From NCBI GenBank assembly GCA_024305405.1, contig JAKNDB010000076.1, positions 1,236,501 to 1,300,500 of the forward strand: a DNA stretch of 64,000 nucleotides, read 5' to 3'. Source of the stretch: Dirofilaria immitis. Taxonomy: Eukaryota; Nematoda; Chromadorea; Rhabditida; Onchocercidae. How positions within the stretch are numbered: position 1 is the first letter of the stretch; each line of letters starts with the position of its first letter. This document shows, in pieces, positions 27,553 to 40,573 of the stretch. The notes beneath the pieces are model-generated. The model was not told the DNA's origin. It ran no database searches and saw only the letters and a program-made list of their open reading frames with translations. A program made the translations under genes and the position numbers.

Positions 27553-29060
27553 TTTAGAATGTATGCTCTTTATACAAAAAAAAAAAGATTTCCCATTTTG
27601 TTCTCATCTGAGATTAGAAACTAGATATTGTCTTAAATCTCAAGATGGATTCGAATTAATATTCATTTAGAAAAATACTTATTCGATAGTTTCTAAAGTA
27701 TTTATTATTATGCTTATTCGGAGACTAGTTAATTAGTCAAGTAATGAATGGTTATATGAAGATTGATATTGAACAAATGTCACAATATAAATTTATATCT
27801 ATTGTGTGGAATTATTGAAAATCTAAATATTTAAATCTAAATTTAATGTGGTATTTGTTATCATTATTCATGTTTTTGATCGAGTGTCCATCGGACAGTC
27901 GTTTGTGCTACATTTATGTTTTCCCTTGCATGTTGTATGATATTTGAATTTTCGGATGTTTTCGTGCAGCAGATGTTTCCGGAAACTGTCTGAGACGTAT
28001 ACGGAGGAAGATTTTGTTAGAACGAATCTAAAAGGGCAGGAGTTAAATCCAAGGACATAGGCGTTAACTCATCCCTATAGGAATTTCATCACTATGCAAG
28101 TATCGGGCAGTTTCACATCTTTCACGCATGATTATCAAGTGCTGAAGTCATTACACGAATTTTCAGTGATTTCATACATTTAGTCTGTTTGATAATTTAT
28201 TCTGAAGATTTTTTCGGTGTTTTCTAATTTTAAATTCTGCTTAAGTCACTGGAATTTGTTATCAAAAAGTAATATCAAATAATTTGGTTAATGAATATTT
28301 GCGGCTGAGATGACTAGTAGCAGATAGTATTTGTGAGATTAAAGTTGCAGACGATGATGATGAATTCAGATGTAGAACTGGACAACAAAAAGAAAAGAGA
28401 GTTATGGAATAATGCAGTCAAACTTTCTTGACAAATATTTAGTTTTCTATTTGCTCAAGTCATATCTAGAGGTATAGACCTTATATTTGTGGATTTCTGG
28501 CCATGAACAGTCAGTGAAGAATATAATATACACAATGAGAAAAAGGTGCAAAGTCTCAGAAGGACCTTACAACTTATGTGATATCTTCCATCTATTTTTA
28601 ATATATCTTTCATGTTTAAGGTGTCTGCAATTTTGCTTTCTATTTCCTTTTATTAGCTGCAAATAAATTTCTTCTTTCAGTGTTTTTGACTATTTCGTAT
28701 ATACATGTAAATAAAGGACTTTTAAGCAATATTGATATTTTTCTCTAGAAACATCATTGTGAATGTATTGCTTAATATATTGTTTAGAGGAAATTTCATT
28801 AGGTAAAATGGAGTCAAGCTGGCATGGGAGCATATGTAAAATGAGAATTGTTTTAATGGTACAGGGCAGAAGATGGGCTTTCTTATATCTTATGGCCCGA
28901 TACTTGGGATTGTATCATGCATTGCTATTTTTTTATGCTGAACTTAAAAAGGATTTCCTTACAATAAAACTTGAGATTGAACGACTAATTTTTTCAATAA
29001 ACAATGTTTATGAAATGCATATGCTGTCTTAAGGATGTCTAGCTTGCTGAGGCAATATAA
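27553..29060. other. Intergenic, about 1.5 kb, no gene recognised
   Basis: Spacer between the MAP7-like gene and ABHD11. The only sizeable frame, 28763-29032 on the plus strand, has no known motif and no splice support. I see nothing else. Confidence 0.4.
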
Positions 29061-31043
29061 ATGGAGAAAATTGGTGGTACAAAACTCTCAGATGTCTTCG
29101 CCTCCCATTCAATTATCGTTCAAAAATTTGGTGCTGAAGTAGAGGCTGAATACCCAGTGTCACCATTAGTTATCTTACATGGATTATTTGGACAGAAAAC
29201 GAATTGGCAGTTGATTGCAAATAAATTGTCTCGTCTTCTGAAAACGGTTATATTTACGTTGGACCTTCGAAATCATGGTTGGTTTTCCTGCTAGAAATGA
29301 AAATTAGGTTTAGTGGGCAGTTTATGTCGTTTTGTAAATAATTTGTTTGTTTCAAAATTAAGCTCGTTTCTTGCGACTAAAATTTATGCTTATGCCTTGA
29401 TTATCGTCTTTAGACTTCTGATGCTGTCGTAGTAAGTATTTGTAATTATTCTAAATAAATTTGTTAAAGCTGTAGTAACTTCACCATGGTAACCGAAATT
29501 TATTGAATCGTTTTTGGTAAATTATTTAAATCATTATTACGTTCGTTACAATTAACTTATTTTACATTATGTTTACCGAAAGGGCCATAATAAATTAAAA
29601 TTGATTTTAGCGAATTTATCTAACATGGTATAAATAAGTTTACGGAGCGTATCAATCAACTTATTTTTTCCTAAAATTATCTTTGATACTATATATTTGG
29701 ATTTGATTTTTAAAATGATTATCAAAAGTGAAGTACTCATTAGATTTGTTATTCAGTGTAGGCATCAAGTTATGATAGTTTTGATAAGCCAAACATTTGA
29801 AATGTGTTTCACTCTCTTGTTGATTGGTTCTGCCTTTTATATAAATCAAAATTGTTGTCATCGTAGATTTCGATACGTGTATTTTAAAACAAAGGTAAGG
29901 CATTCGTCAAGAAAATGTGAGTCGCATTCTTGGAGACAAGGACTAGCTCATGCCAACAATTACTTAAATAAGCAAATGCAGAGAATTAGAATCACTAGAA
30001 CGATCTCACAATTTGATATTCAGAAAATTTTGAATAACTAGAAATACTAAATAAGAATTGTTGTCAATCATTTCTATATTCTTAACAATTTCCTCAAGAT
30101 GCAAAAACTTTCATTTGGTAGTTATTATGCTTTGGGGAATTTCTTGAGTATAGAATAATCTTTCATTAAACTTAAAAGATCCGATTGTTTTTATTACTTT
30201 CTATCGGAGTGAACTAATATTTCTTACTCGAGGTAGTAATTCAATCTAATATGTCTTGTTTCTATTTAGAACATTTGGGGTAGTTATGACCACAACAGTT
30301 GTGATTAATGATTCGACTATTGTTACAACCTCATATCTTAAGTTAAATAATTTACTTATTATGTTTCAGGTAATTCCCATGGCATCCTACAATGACTTAT
30401 GCTGAGATGGCAAATGACGTGCAATATTTTATTGACGAAATAGTACGGCAAGAAATAGGAGAATTTTCAAAAGTTCATCTTCTTGGCCATTCAATGGGCG
30501 GCAAAGTAGCTATGCGTATTGCCTTAATGAAGGGTAGCGATCTACGGTTAAAATCGTTAATTGTAGAAGATATAGCTCCAAAAGGATACAATTCTTTGAC
30601 ATTTTTTCAAAAATCATCGAAGTTATGAAATCTATCGACTTGACTTGTAATCGCGCTGAAATTGAGCGAGAATTGGCAGCGGTAATTGCCGATAGAATAA
30701 CGCGACTGTTTTTGTTGACGAATTTGTCGCGTGCAAATCAGGACATGTATAATTGGCGGATAAATCTGAATTCCATTGAATATCATATTCGAGAACTTTG
30801 TGGCAGCCCTGGTATAGAGAATGAGGGTGTGTACGCTGGTAAATGCTTGTTTGTTTCAGGTAGTGTTTCAAAATATGTTGTGCCCAGTGATCATCCTCTG
30901 ATTTTAAAACATTTCCCAAATACACAATTTTCCGTGATTCCTAATGCAGGCCATTGGGTTCATGCTGAAAACCCTGTGAATTTATAGCTACTGTTGCTAA
31001 GTTTATTCGTTCTGTTGAAGAACGTAAAAGAGAAGAGAGCTGA
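29061..31043 (+). CDS. ABHD11: ABHD11-type alpha/beta hydrolase, two exons
   Basis: Serine hydrolase of the ABHD11 family, in animals a mitochondrial matrix protein that protects the lipoylated 2-oxoglutarate dehydrogenase complex. Exons: 29061-29277 and 30370-31043; the corrected length is 297 aa, near the family's roughly 310. The oxyanion-loop segment reads VILHGLFGQKTNW. The next strand reads DLRNHG, followed after the intron by the conserved HPTMTYAEMANDV. The nucleophile elbow is GHSMGGKVAM (catalytic Ser), and the catalytic His lies in IPNAGHWVHAENP. Other family signatures are LLTNLSRAN and WRINLNSIEYH. The frame breaks three times, near 30377 (CCC run), 30607 (T run) and 30978; each is repaired by one base, after which the phase closes exactly. 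The ATG at 29061 is taken as start; no clear targeting peptide is visible, so a longer N-terminus is possible. Three breaks in one gene could mean decay, but there are no in-frame stop substitutions. Confidence 0.88.
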
Positions 31044-32822
31044 AAATGCGAAGGTAAGTAAATATATTCAATCTTATGTTCGCTGGAAGTTGAAAATGTG
31101 GTTAAATTAATTTCTGCTTTATATATTCTAATAAATGAAATAATACATGTTCTGTGTATCATGTTCAAAAATCATACAGCAAGAAGAAATTTTACAAGGA
31201 ATAAACAGAAAAGTAATGCCACTAGATTGTCTAATAAAAAAAGTCGCCGTGGCAAACTTCCTTTAATTTTGAATTGTGTTATGATTGCTGAAATTTAAAT
31301 AAAATAGGTTGAAATCAGATGATTTGCTTCGTTTATTTTTCACTTTTGCTTAAGATATTAGTTTTTAGATTTGATGATTTTCCTTGCAATATATCTTGAT
31401 GCGTTCGATTATTTTCATTATTGGGATTATTACTGTAATTATTATCATTCCATAACAGTTTGCTTTTAAACGTGGAATTTTAATTTAATCGATATTCATG
31501 TCAGTATTGATAATAAATCTTCCTTAACTACACTTATAAACACCATGAAAATGAACAAAACGTACATAGTCTTACCACGATAACTACACGATACTACAAT
31601 TAAGTTAATTCATACTAGAAGTTTGCATTAAGTAACAGGGACAGGAGACTAACATGCTTGAGCTTTTAACATTATTGCGAAATGCTACATATTGATATGC
31701 TGGACCTATTACTTTGAATTAATTATCAGTCGTCATCAGCCAAAAAGCTATTTTTGACTTACATGGCAATCAACTGCTCTAATTGAAGCACCGAACTAAT
31801 CTCCTGCTTTGGCAAGTATAATTTAATTGTGATTTTAATCAAAAATATGAAGTGTGTATATTTATTGTCCGGACATTAACAGGTTTACCTCAGTCTGAGA
31901 TGTCTATTCACTTGTCTTGTTGTTTAACACGGGATACTAATGGATCCTATAACATATAATTACCGCTGTTTCTCCACAACTATGACACCGATATTAGAAG
32001 TCTTACTTAACTCACTCCAACCAAACCAAACCGCGGCAAGAATTGGACATATATAGAGCTTCAGCAAATGTTTCAGGTCTTACACGGATTATTTGGACTG
32101 TAATATTAGTGTTTTGTTTATACTATGTGAATGGTTTTTGATTATTGGATTTTAGTTGCAGACTATTGGTTCTAGATGTGAGGGGTGTTGCGGGTGGTGG
32201 AGGGAGATTTAGGCGTGTGTCATATGCTGTTGGTGTACTGTGTGATTTACTTTGTTGTATTATTTAGTGTGATTTATCATGTATTACTAGTTCTTCTTGT
32301 TAGAATAAAAGTCCTCTTCCACTACTACTTGATTATCATCTAAAATAACAATTTTAGATGGATTGTTTGATTATTTTTGAATGATTAATTGGAAATGGAT
32401 AAATATATTGGTAACATAATCTAACCTATAGTAATTCTATTGTAGATTATAAGTGATAAATTTATGCGACTGTTTTATGAAATTACCATATACTAATTTT
32501 TTATGCAAACTTACAAAAGTAAATGGATTGAATTACCAAAAAAATGAGGAACGGAACAGATAATCTTAATATAGTGCTCAAGTGTGAGATTAAGATTACG
32601 TCTAGATAGATAAGAAAGTGGAACTCTGTTACAGATAGGGGTTAGATGTAAAATCTTTTGTCCCATTGAGTCTAAATTTTTCTTTCATTTTAAAGAACGA
32701 AATGATCCAATACCTATTGAATTTGATGGTATAGATAAATATATTTCATATAATTTGTTTAAAATTTTTTTCGAATCAGACTTAACTCGTCGTTGATTTT
32801 TCAGCTTCTTTCAATTTGAAAA
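31044..32822. other. Intergenic, about 1.8 kb
   Basis: No gene recognised. A GTAAGT donor at about 31052 and an ATACAG acceptor near 31180, followed by a 28-codon frame, could be an alternative ABHD11 3' end, but this is weak. A TTTTTCAG acceptor at 32804, 18 bases before the next ATG, is a plausible trans-splice site. Confidence 0.35.
32803..32804 (+). promoter_or_regulatory. Probable trans-splice acceptor of the SAFB-like gene
   Basis: The sequence GATTTTTCAG ends at 32804 and the coding ATG starts at 32823, leaving an 18-base leader. There is no upstream coding exon, so the site fits a nematode spliced-leader acceptor. It could instead be the end of a 5' UTR intron. Confidence 0.55.
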
Positions 32823-35800
32823 ATGGCAGGAACATCAGTTACAGTATCACAAGGCAAACTGATGACACTTAATGAGCTACGTGTTTTCGAACTTAAGCAA
32901 GAATTAGAAAACGTGGATTAGATAAAAGTGGAATCAAACTGGCACTGGTTGAACGCTTAGAGGAGGTTTGTTTTACATTTATAGAAATGAGGAAATTACT
33001 TAGTCTTGTACTTTAAAATGAACAGTGCAGAGTGTTTTATATTTAAATTCGATAACAGAATTGACTTAACATTGTATCATATCAGTACTGCTTGAAAGCA
33101 CTATTATAAGTCGCCGAAAGCCAGGTTTAAGTTAGAAAGGTGTCATGAGTATCTTTTAAGAAGTCAATATTATACTGCGGAATTAAAAGATGTACATCAA
33201 ATCAAAGAGCACATTAATTCATATGTATATCTGATGCTAGCATGATACAGAGTAATATGATTTCCAATGAAGAAACAAATATGCTTCTCTTCAAAAATTT
33301 TAGGCTGAATTAATGAACTTTGTAAATGAATTGAAAGTAGACCCTTAAAAAGTCATAACCGTACAAAGCGAAATAAGACATTAACTAATAATAATGAAAA
33401 AGCATTCTATAATTTTGTTGTCATAAGAAACAAATTTTTAAGTGCATATTCATATTGCTGATTTCAATTTTTATCTCGAAGTATGGCAAGTCTTATCGAT
33501 TTGCACTTTGTGAATTTCACTTGTCTGTAATCTAGTCGGCTATTATATTTGAAGGCTCTTCGAGAAGAAGGACATGATCCAAAATTTACAAGTTTATGGT
33601 TAATGATTATGGCAAATCTTCTATCACTCCATCGAAAAGTTCTAGTGAAACAAGTTCTTCCAACGAAACAGCGAGAGAAAGTCAGTTTAGCTTTAACATA
33701 GTCATGGGAGTTAGAATTTTGTCATTTATATTACTAATGAATTTTCTGCTTTGATTCTTATTATTTCAGTGTTTGCATTTTTCTTTTAGTTCTTTCTGAT
33801 GGGGCTGAAGTCTCTAACGGTCATCACGAAAATGAGCAGCAGAATCTGAAAAGGAAAATCTATGTGGACAAGATGCTGTTGTCGGCGTAATTATTGAGTC
33901 TGAAGACAATGATGGATCGGTTGAAAAAGCTGATCACTTGTCAACAACTAGAGAATCATCCGAAGAACTGATGGAGGCGAGAAAATGAAACACAATAAAA
34001 CAGAAGAGATTTCAATCGTAAAGCAAGGTTTGATTTTTTATTTAAATCCGTTATCTAGATTAGACTGTTTTATGGCAGAGAATTTTCGGCAGTAAATTTT
34101 CAGAAGATCACAACAGAAATAAATTTATCGAACAACAAATGGAAGTAAATGAAGTTGTCGAAGATGCCTCCATTGTCAAAAAGCAAGAGAAACTAAAGAA
34201 CCGGAAGAAGAGGAAACTACTAAAGAAATGGCCGATGAAGTTAACTACGAAGATGAGGAAATGCCAGATACTACTCGGGTATTTTATTTCTCTTTATTTT
34301 CGATATTGGTAGCTTCTGTCTTTAAACTTTTGCTTTTTTGTCCAAATGATGTTCTAGAATTTAACTTTTAAAATATAATTCCAAAGATTATTTTATATCG
34401 TGGAATCAGGTGACAAAAGAGTTTTAATTTTATTAAGAAAAGCTAAGAAAACCTTGCAGATCATTGAGGAAGAGGGCGAAACAGAGGAATGCAAGGAAAT
34501 TGGAAGTAAAGTGGCAGAAAAAGAAAATGAAAGTGAGACAGCTGGAAAAATAGAAATGAAAACTCCCAGAGAGGATAATAATTTATTTGCTTCGACAGTC
34601 GAAACCGTCGAATCGACGCCAGCGGAACGTATCGACGGTACCTCACATACAGCGACATCCGTGCTTAAAAAGTCTGATAATTCTTTATGGATCAAAGGCA
34701 TTAGTCCGAACACAAAAGCTGCAGATTTGAAGGTTATTCTAAAATGTTCAAAAGTTTCATTTCTTAAAAAGTTTTTTTAATTTACACAAAATACAACTGA
34801 TTTACACTTATCCCTCGTTTTTCTTAGATTGTTTCGAATAAGAATTATTTTACTGACATATATCGTTTCTTAGTTCCCCATATTGAATATGTAGTTCTGG
34901 AAGTAAATGGATTAATATACTACTTTAAACGTTTTTAGGCATTGTTTGCTAAATATGGCCGAGTACTAACCGCTAAAATTTTTACAAGACGACAGCAGCC
35001 ATCAAATGCGTGTTTTGGATTCGTTACTATGGTTGATTCTGCTTCAGCTGATCTCTGTATTCAAAAACTTCATAAAACAAATGTCAAAGGACGTCCGATT
35101 ACGGTAGAACGAGTATGTTTTGTTGAAATTCTGTCACACTTAAGTGGGTGAAATAACGGTTTCAGATTCACGTGCAAATATTATGGTTTATCATAAAATC
35201 CAGAGTTGAAATCATTTTCATTTCTAATTTCACTCCGCTGCACGAAAATAAATTCGTCACAGACGTCTTTGATTCGAGGACAAAAATAATTGTTACATTT
35301 GGATCAGTGGTACTCGTATAGGCTGTTACGAACAATCGTCTGAAATCACTATTTTGCTCTCCGTCCTGATTTTTAGTAAAAAAAATGAGTGTTCATAATC
35401 AAAAATGTTAAGTAGCATTGTCTTCATGTGACTTCAAACATCAGGGCACTGTTGGAACGCCAGAATACTGGTAATTTACGAGGACAGAATATTGGTAATT
35501 CACGAGGTACATCATCAATGCCCATATGGTACAAAATTTTACAAATTTAGGCGGATCGTTGCAACATGCCCGTTGTTAAATCGATACCCAAGAAACCGAC
35601 ATGTAACGCGACGGGTGATGTGAAAGCTGGAAAATCCATTACCACTTTCGATACTTGTTCGAAAAGCGGAGAAGAGAAATCATCAACCACTAGAGCAGCC
35701 GAAAAATCGAAGAAAGATACATCTAGCACTGACAAGCCGAAAACTAATATGTCGAGTGGCAATAAGTCAGTCAGTAATCCGAGAAATGAGAAACAGAAAG

Positions 35801-38800
35801 CAGTGAAGGCAATGTCGGAAACGAAAAATCACCTGTTAAAGCGCCATCTGCGAGTACAACACGTAATATTTACAGAATTTTATATGTGTGAAAGCTGAAC
35901 AACCGGAGAGATAAGGTTCTTATGCAAATGGTTATTTTCTCAACCAAATTCCTGGAATTGGCAGTCAAACTTTACTAATTCTGAAGTGTAAGGGAATTCT
36001 GAAGTTTTCGTGCTATCATTACCTAAGCGGGGTTGTCTGATATATCACGCCTTCTAAACAATCGGCTCGTCTTTTGCAACAGATGAAGGTTGTGACTCCT
36101 TGGTTTTAAAATTGAAGAAAAATCGCTGCCGAAAAGGTGCAGATGAAACATTTATGAAGTTTTTCCTGACAAAATGTTTCTTTGGAAAACACTCATGAGA
36201 ATTGTATTTCCAGGATTAGAGGGCCTCAGAAAATTACGAAAAATAACTACGAATTTCTGTGCGCTACTATAATATTCAGTGTAAAAGCCGAAATGTAAAG
36301 TAGGCACTTGCTTATACTATTTCAGACTCAAGGTTCTCAACGCTCAGCAGCAGTAAACGTTCAATAGTTACACGTCTACCACCTCGGTTTCGAGCCAGTA
36401 GAAGAATTGAACGAACAGATCGTATTTCTTCCACGTTGAGACGCTCGTATGTAATTCGTAAACCTAGTTATTCGTCAGCTGCTTCAAGAAGGACTTTGGG
36501 AAGTCGGTCATTTTCGACTCGTCTTGGTCGTGGCAACATATTACGTGGAATGGTTCGTCGTGAGGTTTCCTCTCGTCGTGTTGAGCCTCCTACTTCGTGG
36601 GAAAAGCGTGAAATGATGGAAATGTTACGTAAGAAAGAGGAAGAACATCGACTTAAGGAACAAGAGTTGAGATTGCAACGTGAGCGTGAGCGTTTGAAAT
36701 TCGAGCGTGAACGGTTTGAACGAGAACGTCTCGAATTGCAACAGTTACGCCAAATCGCTGCTCTTACCACACCAGTGCAAATGATGTCAGCTCCAGGTGC
36801 GCCTCCGGCACGTCGCTCGCATGAATATGGTGATATGGATTCATCCAGGTACAAATCAGAAAAGGAATTAAAGTATGTTCTGATTCGATGCGATTTTCTC
36901 TTTAACTGTATATTCAGTTCTTTTTAATAAATTTCGAAGTTTTAGGAGTTCAAGTGAAAAAATGTAGATTTTAAACGCTGGGAACATAATTTGTTTTTTT
37001 TTTTGAATGAATCTTTTGGGAGCATCATAATTTTGAAGGGGTAAGTCGGCATATCATTTTTGGAGGCAATACTGATATTCTTAGGGCAAAAGGCCAGTAC
37101 GAAGATAATCCTAAGAATTATGAAGAGTCACTTCAAATAATCTGTCTTATTTAAAGGCGAAGCGAATATTCAAGGCGATCAGGGGAACGATCGTCATCGC
37201 ATCGTGCTGTGACTTCTACGCGTAACGTTTTACCGAATCGACGAGAAGCACGCAGTTCATCGCGACATGTTAGCAGCACACATTCTTCATCTCGTAGTGC
37301 CGTTGAACGAAGTCGTGAACGCAGCCGTGACCGTAGTCGGCACAGTATGTGTTTTTATTGGAATACTCCGTGTTTTGCTATATTTTGTTTTGTTTTTTTT
37401 TTTTTTTTTTTTTTTTTGAGATATCTGATGGTTCTGCCACTGTTTCTATTTAATATTCAATATTTCCTTTATTTCGATTAGCCGTTTAAGTATGAATTTG
37501 TTTGATGTAACATATCTCAGGTACTCGTGATTACGGTTCATCGAATATCATTCGTGAAAATGTTCTAAATTATGGTCGTGAAAATCATTCATTTTCACGT
37601 AGTGGTGATTCTATAATTTCCAACAGTTACGGTACTTTTTATGTATTTTATCCGAGTTCGTTTGAGATGTGGTTTTGGTTTTTTATATCTACAGTTTTGA
37701 TATTAATATGAACATTCATCTTAATTTTATTTTGATGTAATATAAAAATTAGAAGACACCTTCAGGGCGTGATCCATACCGACCCGATTCGACAACTTAC
37801 AATAGCCATCGATCCGGTGATACTGGATATGGAAGCCGGGATCTAGGGACATATAACACATCCAGTACGTATTCCCGCGATGTAGCACCATCTTCTTATA
37901 ACAAAGATTCTGGTTTGTTTTTGTCCTCAATCGTGCGTTGCATTATGTAGTTGAGAGCAGATCAGCTATATAAGGGACCATTAGTTATTTGACGTATTGA
38001 ATTTACTTTGAAGTTTGATATATTCCTTTTGACACTTCGAATCAGGTTTCCAAGAAAGTGCAGTTTTTTCCGTTCGAAGGAAAAATTTAAAAATGCAATT
38101 AAAAAAGAAAAAAATTGTAATTCTAATGAATTACACAAATGAAAATTGATTCTATTTGTAGCTTCACAAGTTCCATATCATACTGCAGAGTTCCATATCA
38201 TTATAATTTCTCATTAGTCTTCTAAGGGCAACAGTATTCTTCATTTCGATTTGAATACTTAATTTGAAACTGTGATAAAAGCATATAATTTGGCAAAGCC
38301 AAGCACTAAGTTCTACCATTTTTATTCTTAAATTTATCAAAATTCTCGATCCGCGAAATCCATGTTCTACATTCAAAATATTTTGGTTAGCATTTCATCA
38401 AAAACGGCGGATGGCCCTCATAATTTTCTGCTAATATGGTAGGAGAATATTTCCTTAGCTCTTTGTTTATGTTTTTGTAGGTTATGGTGCTAATTCTCGT
38501 TCTTTGGGCGGTAGTGCATCTTGGTCAGTTGGAGGTTCATCTTCGACGTATGTAGGATCATCACGCGATTACGACGGTGATGCGTGGATTTCGGGAGTAT
38601 CTGCATCTCAAAGCCATGGGAATCATGGTTTGGGAAATAGTAGTAATTGGTCGTCATCAAGAGGTGAAAAAAACGTTCTATTCTAAAAAACTTGTTTCCA
38701 CAACTGTTTTCGATAGTTTCTATTCTTTCTACATGCTGTCTTGTCTTTCGATGTCAGTACCGATTTAATAACGCATTATTGCTGCCATTGCAGATGACCA

Positions 38801-38900
38801 CTGGTCAGGTGGTGGCGTGGCTGACGCGCACAGTCATGTTTCAACTTATGACAAGTATGACAAATACGATTCTTATGATAAATACAGTCGTCGTTATTAA
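32823..38900 (+). CDS. SAFB/SLTM-like nuclear protein with SAP and RRM domains
   Basis: Nuclear RNA/DNA-binding protein of the scaffold attachment factor B family, which acts in chromatin organisation and RNA processing. Exons as read: 32823-32965, 33555-33680, 33790-34027, 34104-34278, 34460-34732, 34939-35112, 35551-35862, 36326-36848, 37157-37344, 37521-37631, 37753-37912, 38481-38663 and 38794-38900. The corrected length is about 905 aa, like human SAFB. The N-terminal SAP domain contains LNELRVFELKQELE and LVERLEE. An acidic region follows. The RRM has RNP2-like SLWIKGIS and RNP1-like NACFGFVTM. A basic coiled region (QELRLQRERERLKFERERF) is followed by an Arg/Ser-rich and Gly/Ser/Tyr-rich tail ending YDKYSRRY. 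At least seven single-base frame breaks occur (near 32910, 33586, 33842, 33980, 34193, 35822 and 37756). The acceptor at 34460 is weak and the exon may begin earlier. Confidence 0.85.
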
Positions 38901-38983
38901 CTTATATTTTTATTTTACTTGATTTGCTCTTATATTATGTTATCAAAATGAAAAGTTATATTTTTCTCTCCAAAATCCAAAAA

Positions 38984-39043
<60 letters not shown>

Positions 39044-40573
39044 ATGTATGTATGTATGTACGTATATGTGTGTCTAATAAGTCTGTTTTTCGATGTAGAG
39101 CGAAAACCGAAATACCAGCATCCAAGAAGTATTATGATTTTTGCTTTTCATTTCGGATTCTTTGGAAATATACTCTATCCATGAGAGTAACTTTTCTCCT
39201 TTTTCGATCTAAATTCGGTTCAATGTTGCTATGAATAACTAATGATATTGAAATGCTCAAACATATTTAAAACGAATTTGAATGAAAAAACGTTGACCGT
39301 CTTTAAAATGATATTACTTATCTTCGATGACGCCAAAATGTTAGAGAGAGTTCCAACTAGTTTCAGTTGTAATTCATTTAGCTATACATTAAGAATGTTA
39401 TGAGAATAATGCTTCTTAATGGGTTAATATGATATTTGTGGTGATCTTGGTCTCGGAAGCGAATTATACTTCGCTTTTTCGTGTCTGGATTAGATAAAAT
39501 GACATCGTTTTCGTCATGTCTGCTATTTTCAGATGGTTGGTCTTGTTAATGTTGTGTTTGGTAAATGGAAATAAAAATGAAGTGTGAAGTAGGATAAGTA
39601 TTGTATCTCAAAGATATTAGGACAGGCTCCGTACAATTCACTCTACGCGTCACTTAGAATTCTGGCATAATTTCTTATAATTTTCATTGCATATAATTTC
39701 TGCCAAACAGAGAAAACTGTAGGAAGTTGTGAATTATTTAGTTAATCTTATCCGTTTATTATCAGCTGTTGCGAATTTTTTTGCACTGATTTGTGCTGTG
39801 GAATAAATGGGAATCTTTTTTTGCAAAACGATTCTATATTTGCGGTGCCTAATTTCTGTAAGATTCAGATATTAAACGAGAAAATTGCAAAAATTATTTC
39901 CAAATTCGTAATGTTTTTTAGGGGAAAGGGTAATGAGTATCAAAAATCCCGATAATTTTGTACAATGACAGCGGGAATTTTCGATGATTTAGCAGTTAAG
40001 TGACAAAAACTGGAAGGTAGTGCCATATGAATACCACAAAGGAGATGGATTTTGCAAGGTATAGTGCGCATAATGAACATTAATAAGCGATGTCAATTAA
40101 TTTAAGTAATTGACTTTATAGTCGTAAGTGGATGAAAATGAATGCATTTTGGTACTCTTTATTAAACAGATACACAATATAATGGGATGCATTGCAAATA
40201 TCTATATTAGATGTACAAATAGTGCTGTTGTAAAAGTCATCAGTTGCATATTTTTTTTTCAATTTAGCAAACATAATTGTTAGTCACTTGTATCGTGCTT
40301 TATAACGATTTGCATTAGAGAGTTTTATACTTTGAAATATTCAGGTCACTTTAGTGTGCATTTTTGTTCCATAGACATGATAGGCACAAGCAATGCATAT
40401 TTGAGAAAGGCAAATTTGAGTAGGAAATATATTTTCAAAAAACAGAGCTTGCTCTTTTAAATGAGAGTATGAAACACACGGGGTGGAACATACATATATG
40501 CACACATAAAGCACAATTCAGACGGGATTTTCATATTAATAATGTAGGAAACGATGAAAAGAATAGAGTGCGA
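38901..40573. other. Convergent 3' spacer between the SAFB-like and UNC-14-like genes
   Basis: About 1.7 kb between two convergent genes. It contains the TG/TATG microsatellite listed separately, close to the SAFB-like stop and therefore probably in its 3' UTR or just beyond. I recognise no other feature. Confidence 0.45.
38986..39074. repeat. Compound (TG)n-(TATG)n microsatellite
   Basis: About 20 TG units are followed by roughly nine TATG units and a degenerate end. Long open frames across it are artefacts of the repeat. Confidence 0.95.

Noticed and set aside
28763..29032. 89-codon plus-strand frame before ABHD11
   Set aside because: No motif, no splice signals that fit, and composition like the intergenic background.
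30228..30250. let-7-like GAGGTAGTA sequence
   Set aside because: Only the seed-like part matches and no hairpin partner is seen nearby.
29061..31043. ABHD11 as a pseudogene because of three frame breaks
   Set aside because: All catalytic motifs are intact, there are no stop substitutions, and correcting one base at each site gives an exact phase closure, as in the housekeeping genes of the window.
34400..34459. Start of a separate gene at 34400 upstream of the RRM exon
   Set aside because: The exon is in phase with the preceding SAP-side exons when it starts at the acceptor ending at 34459, and the combined protein matches SAFB layout.
38924..39184. Long Cys/Val and Tyr/His repeat frames
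   Set aside because: They are translations of the TG/TATG microsatellite.
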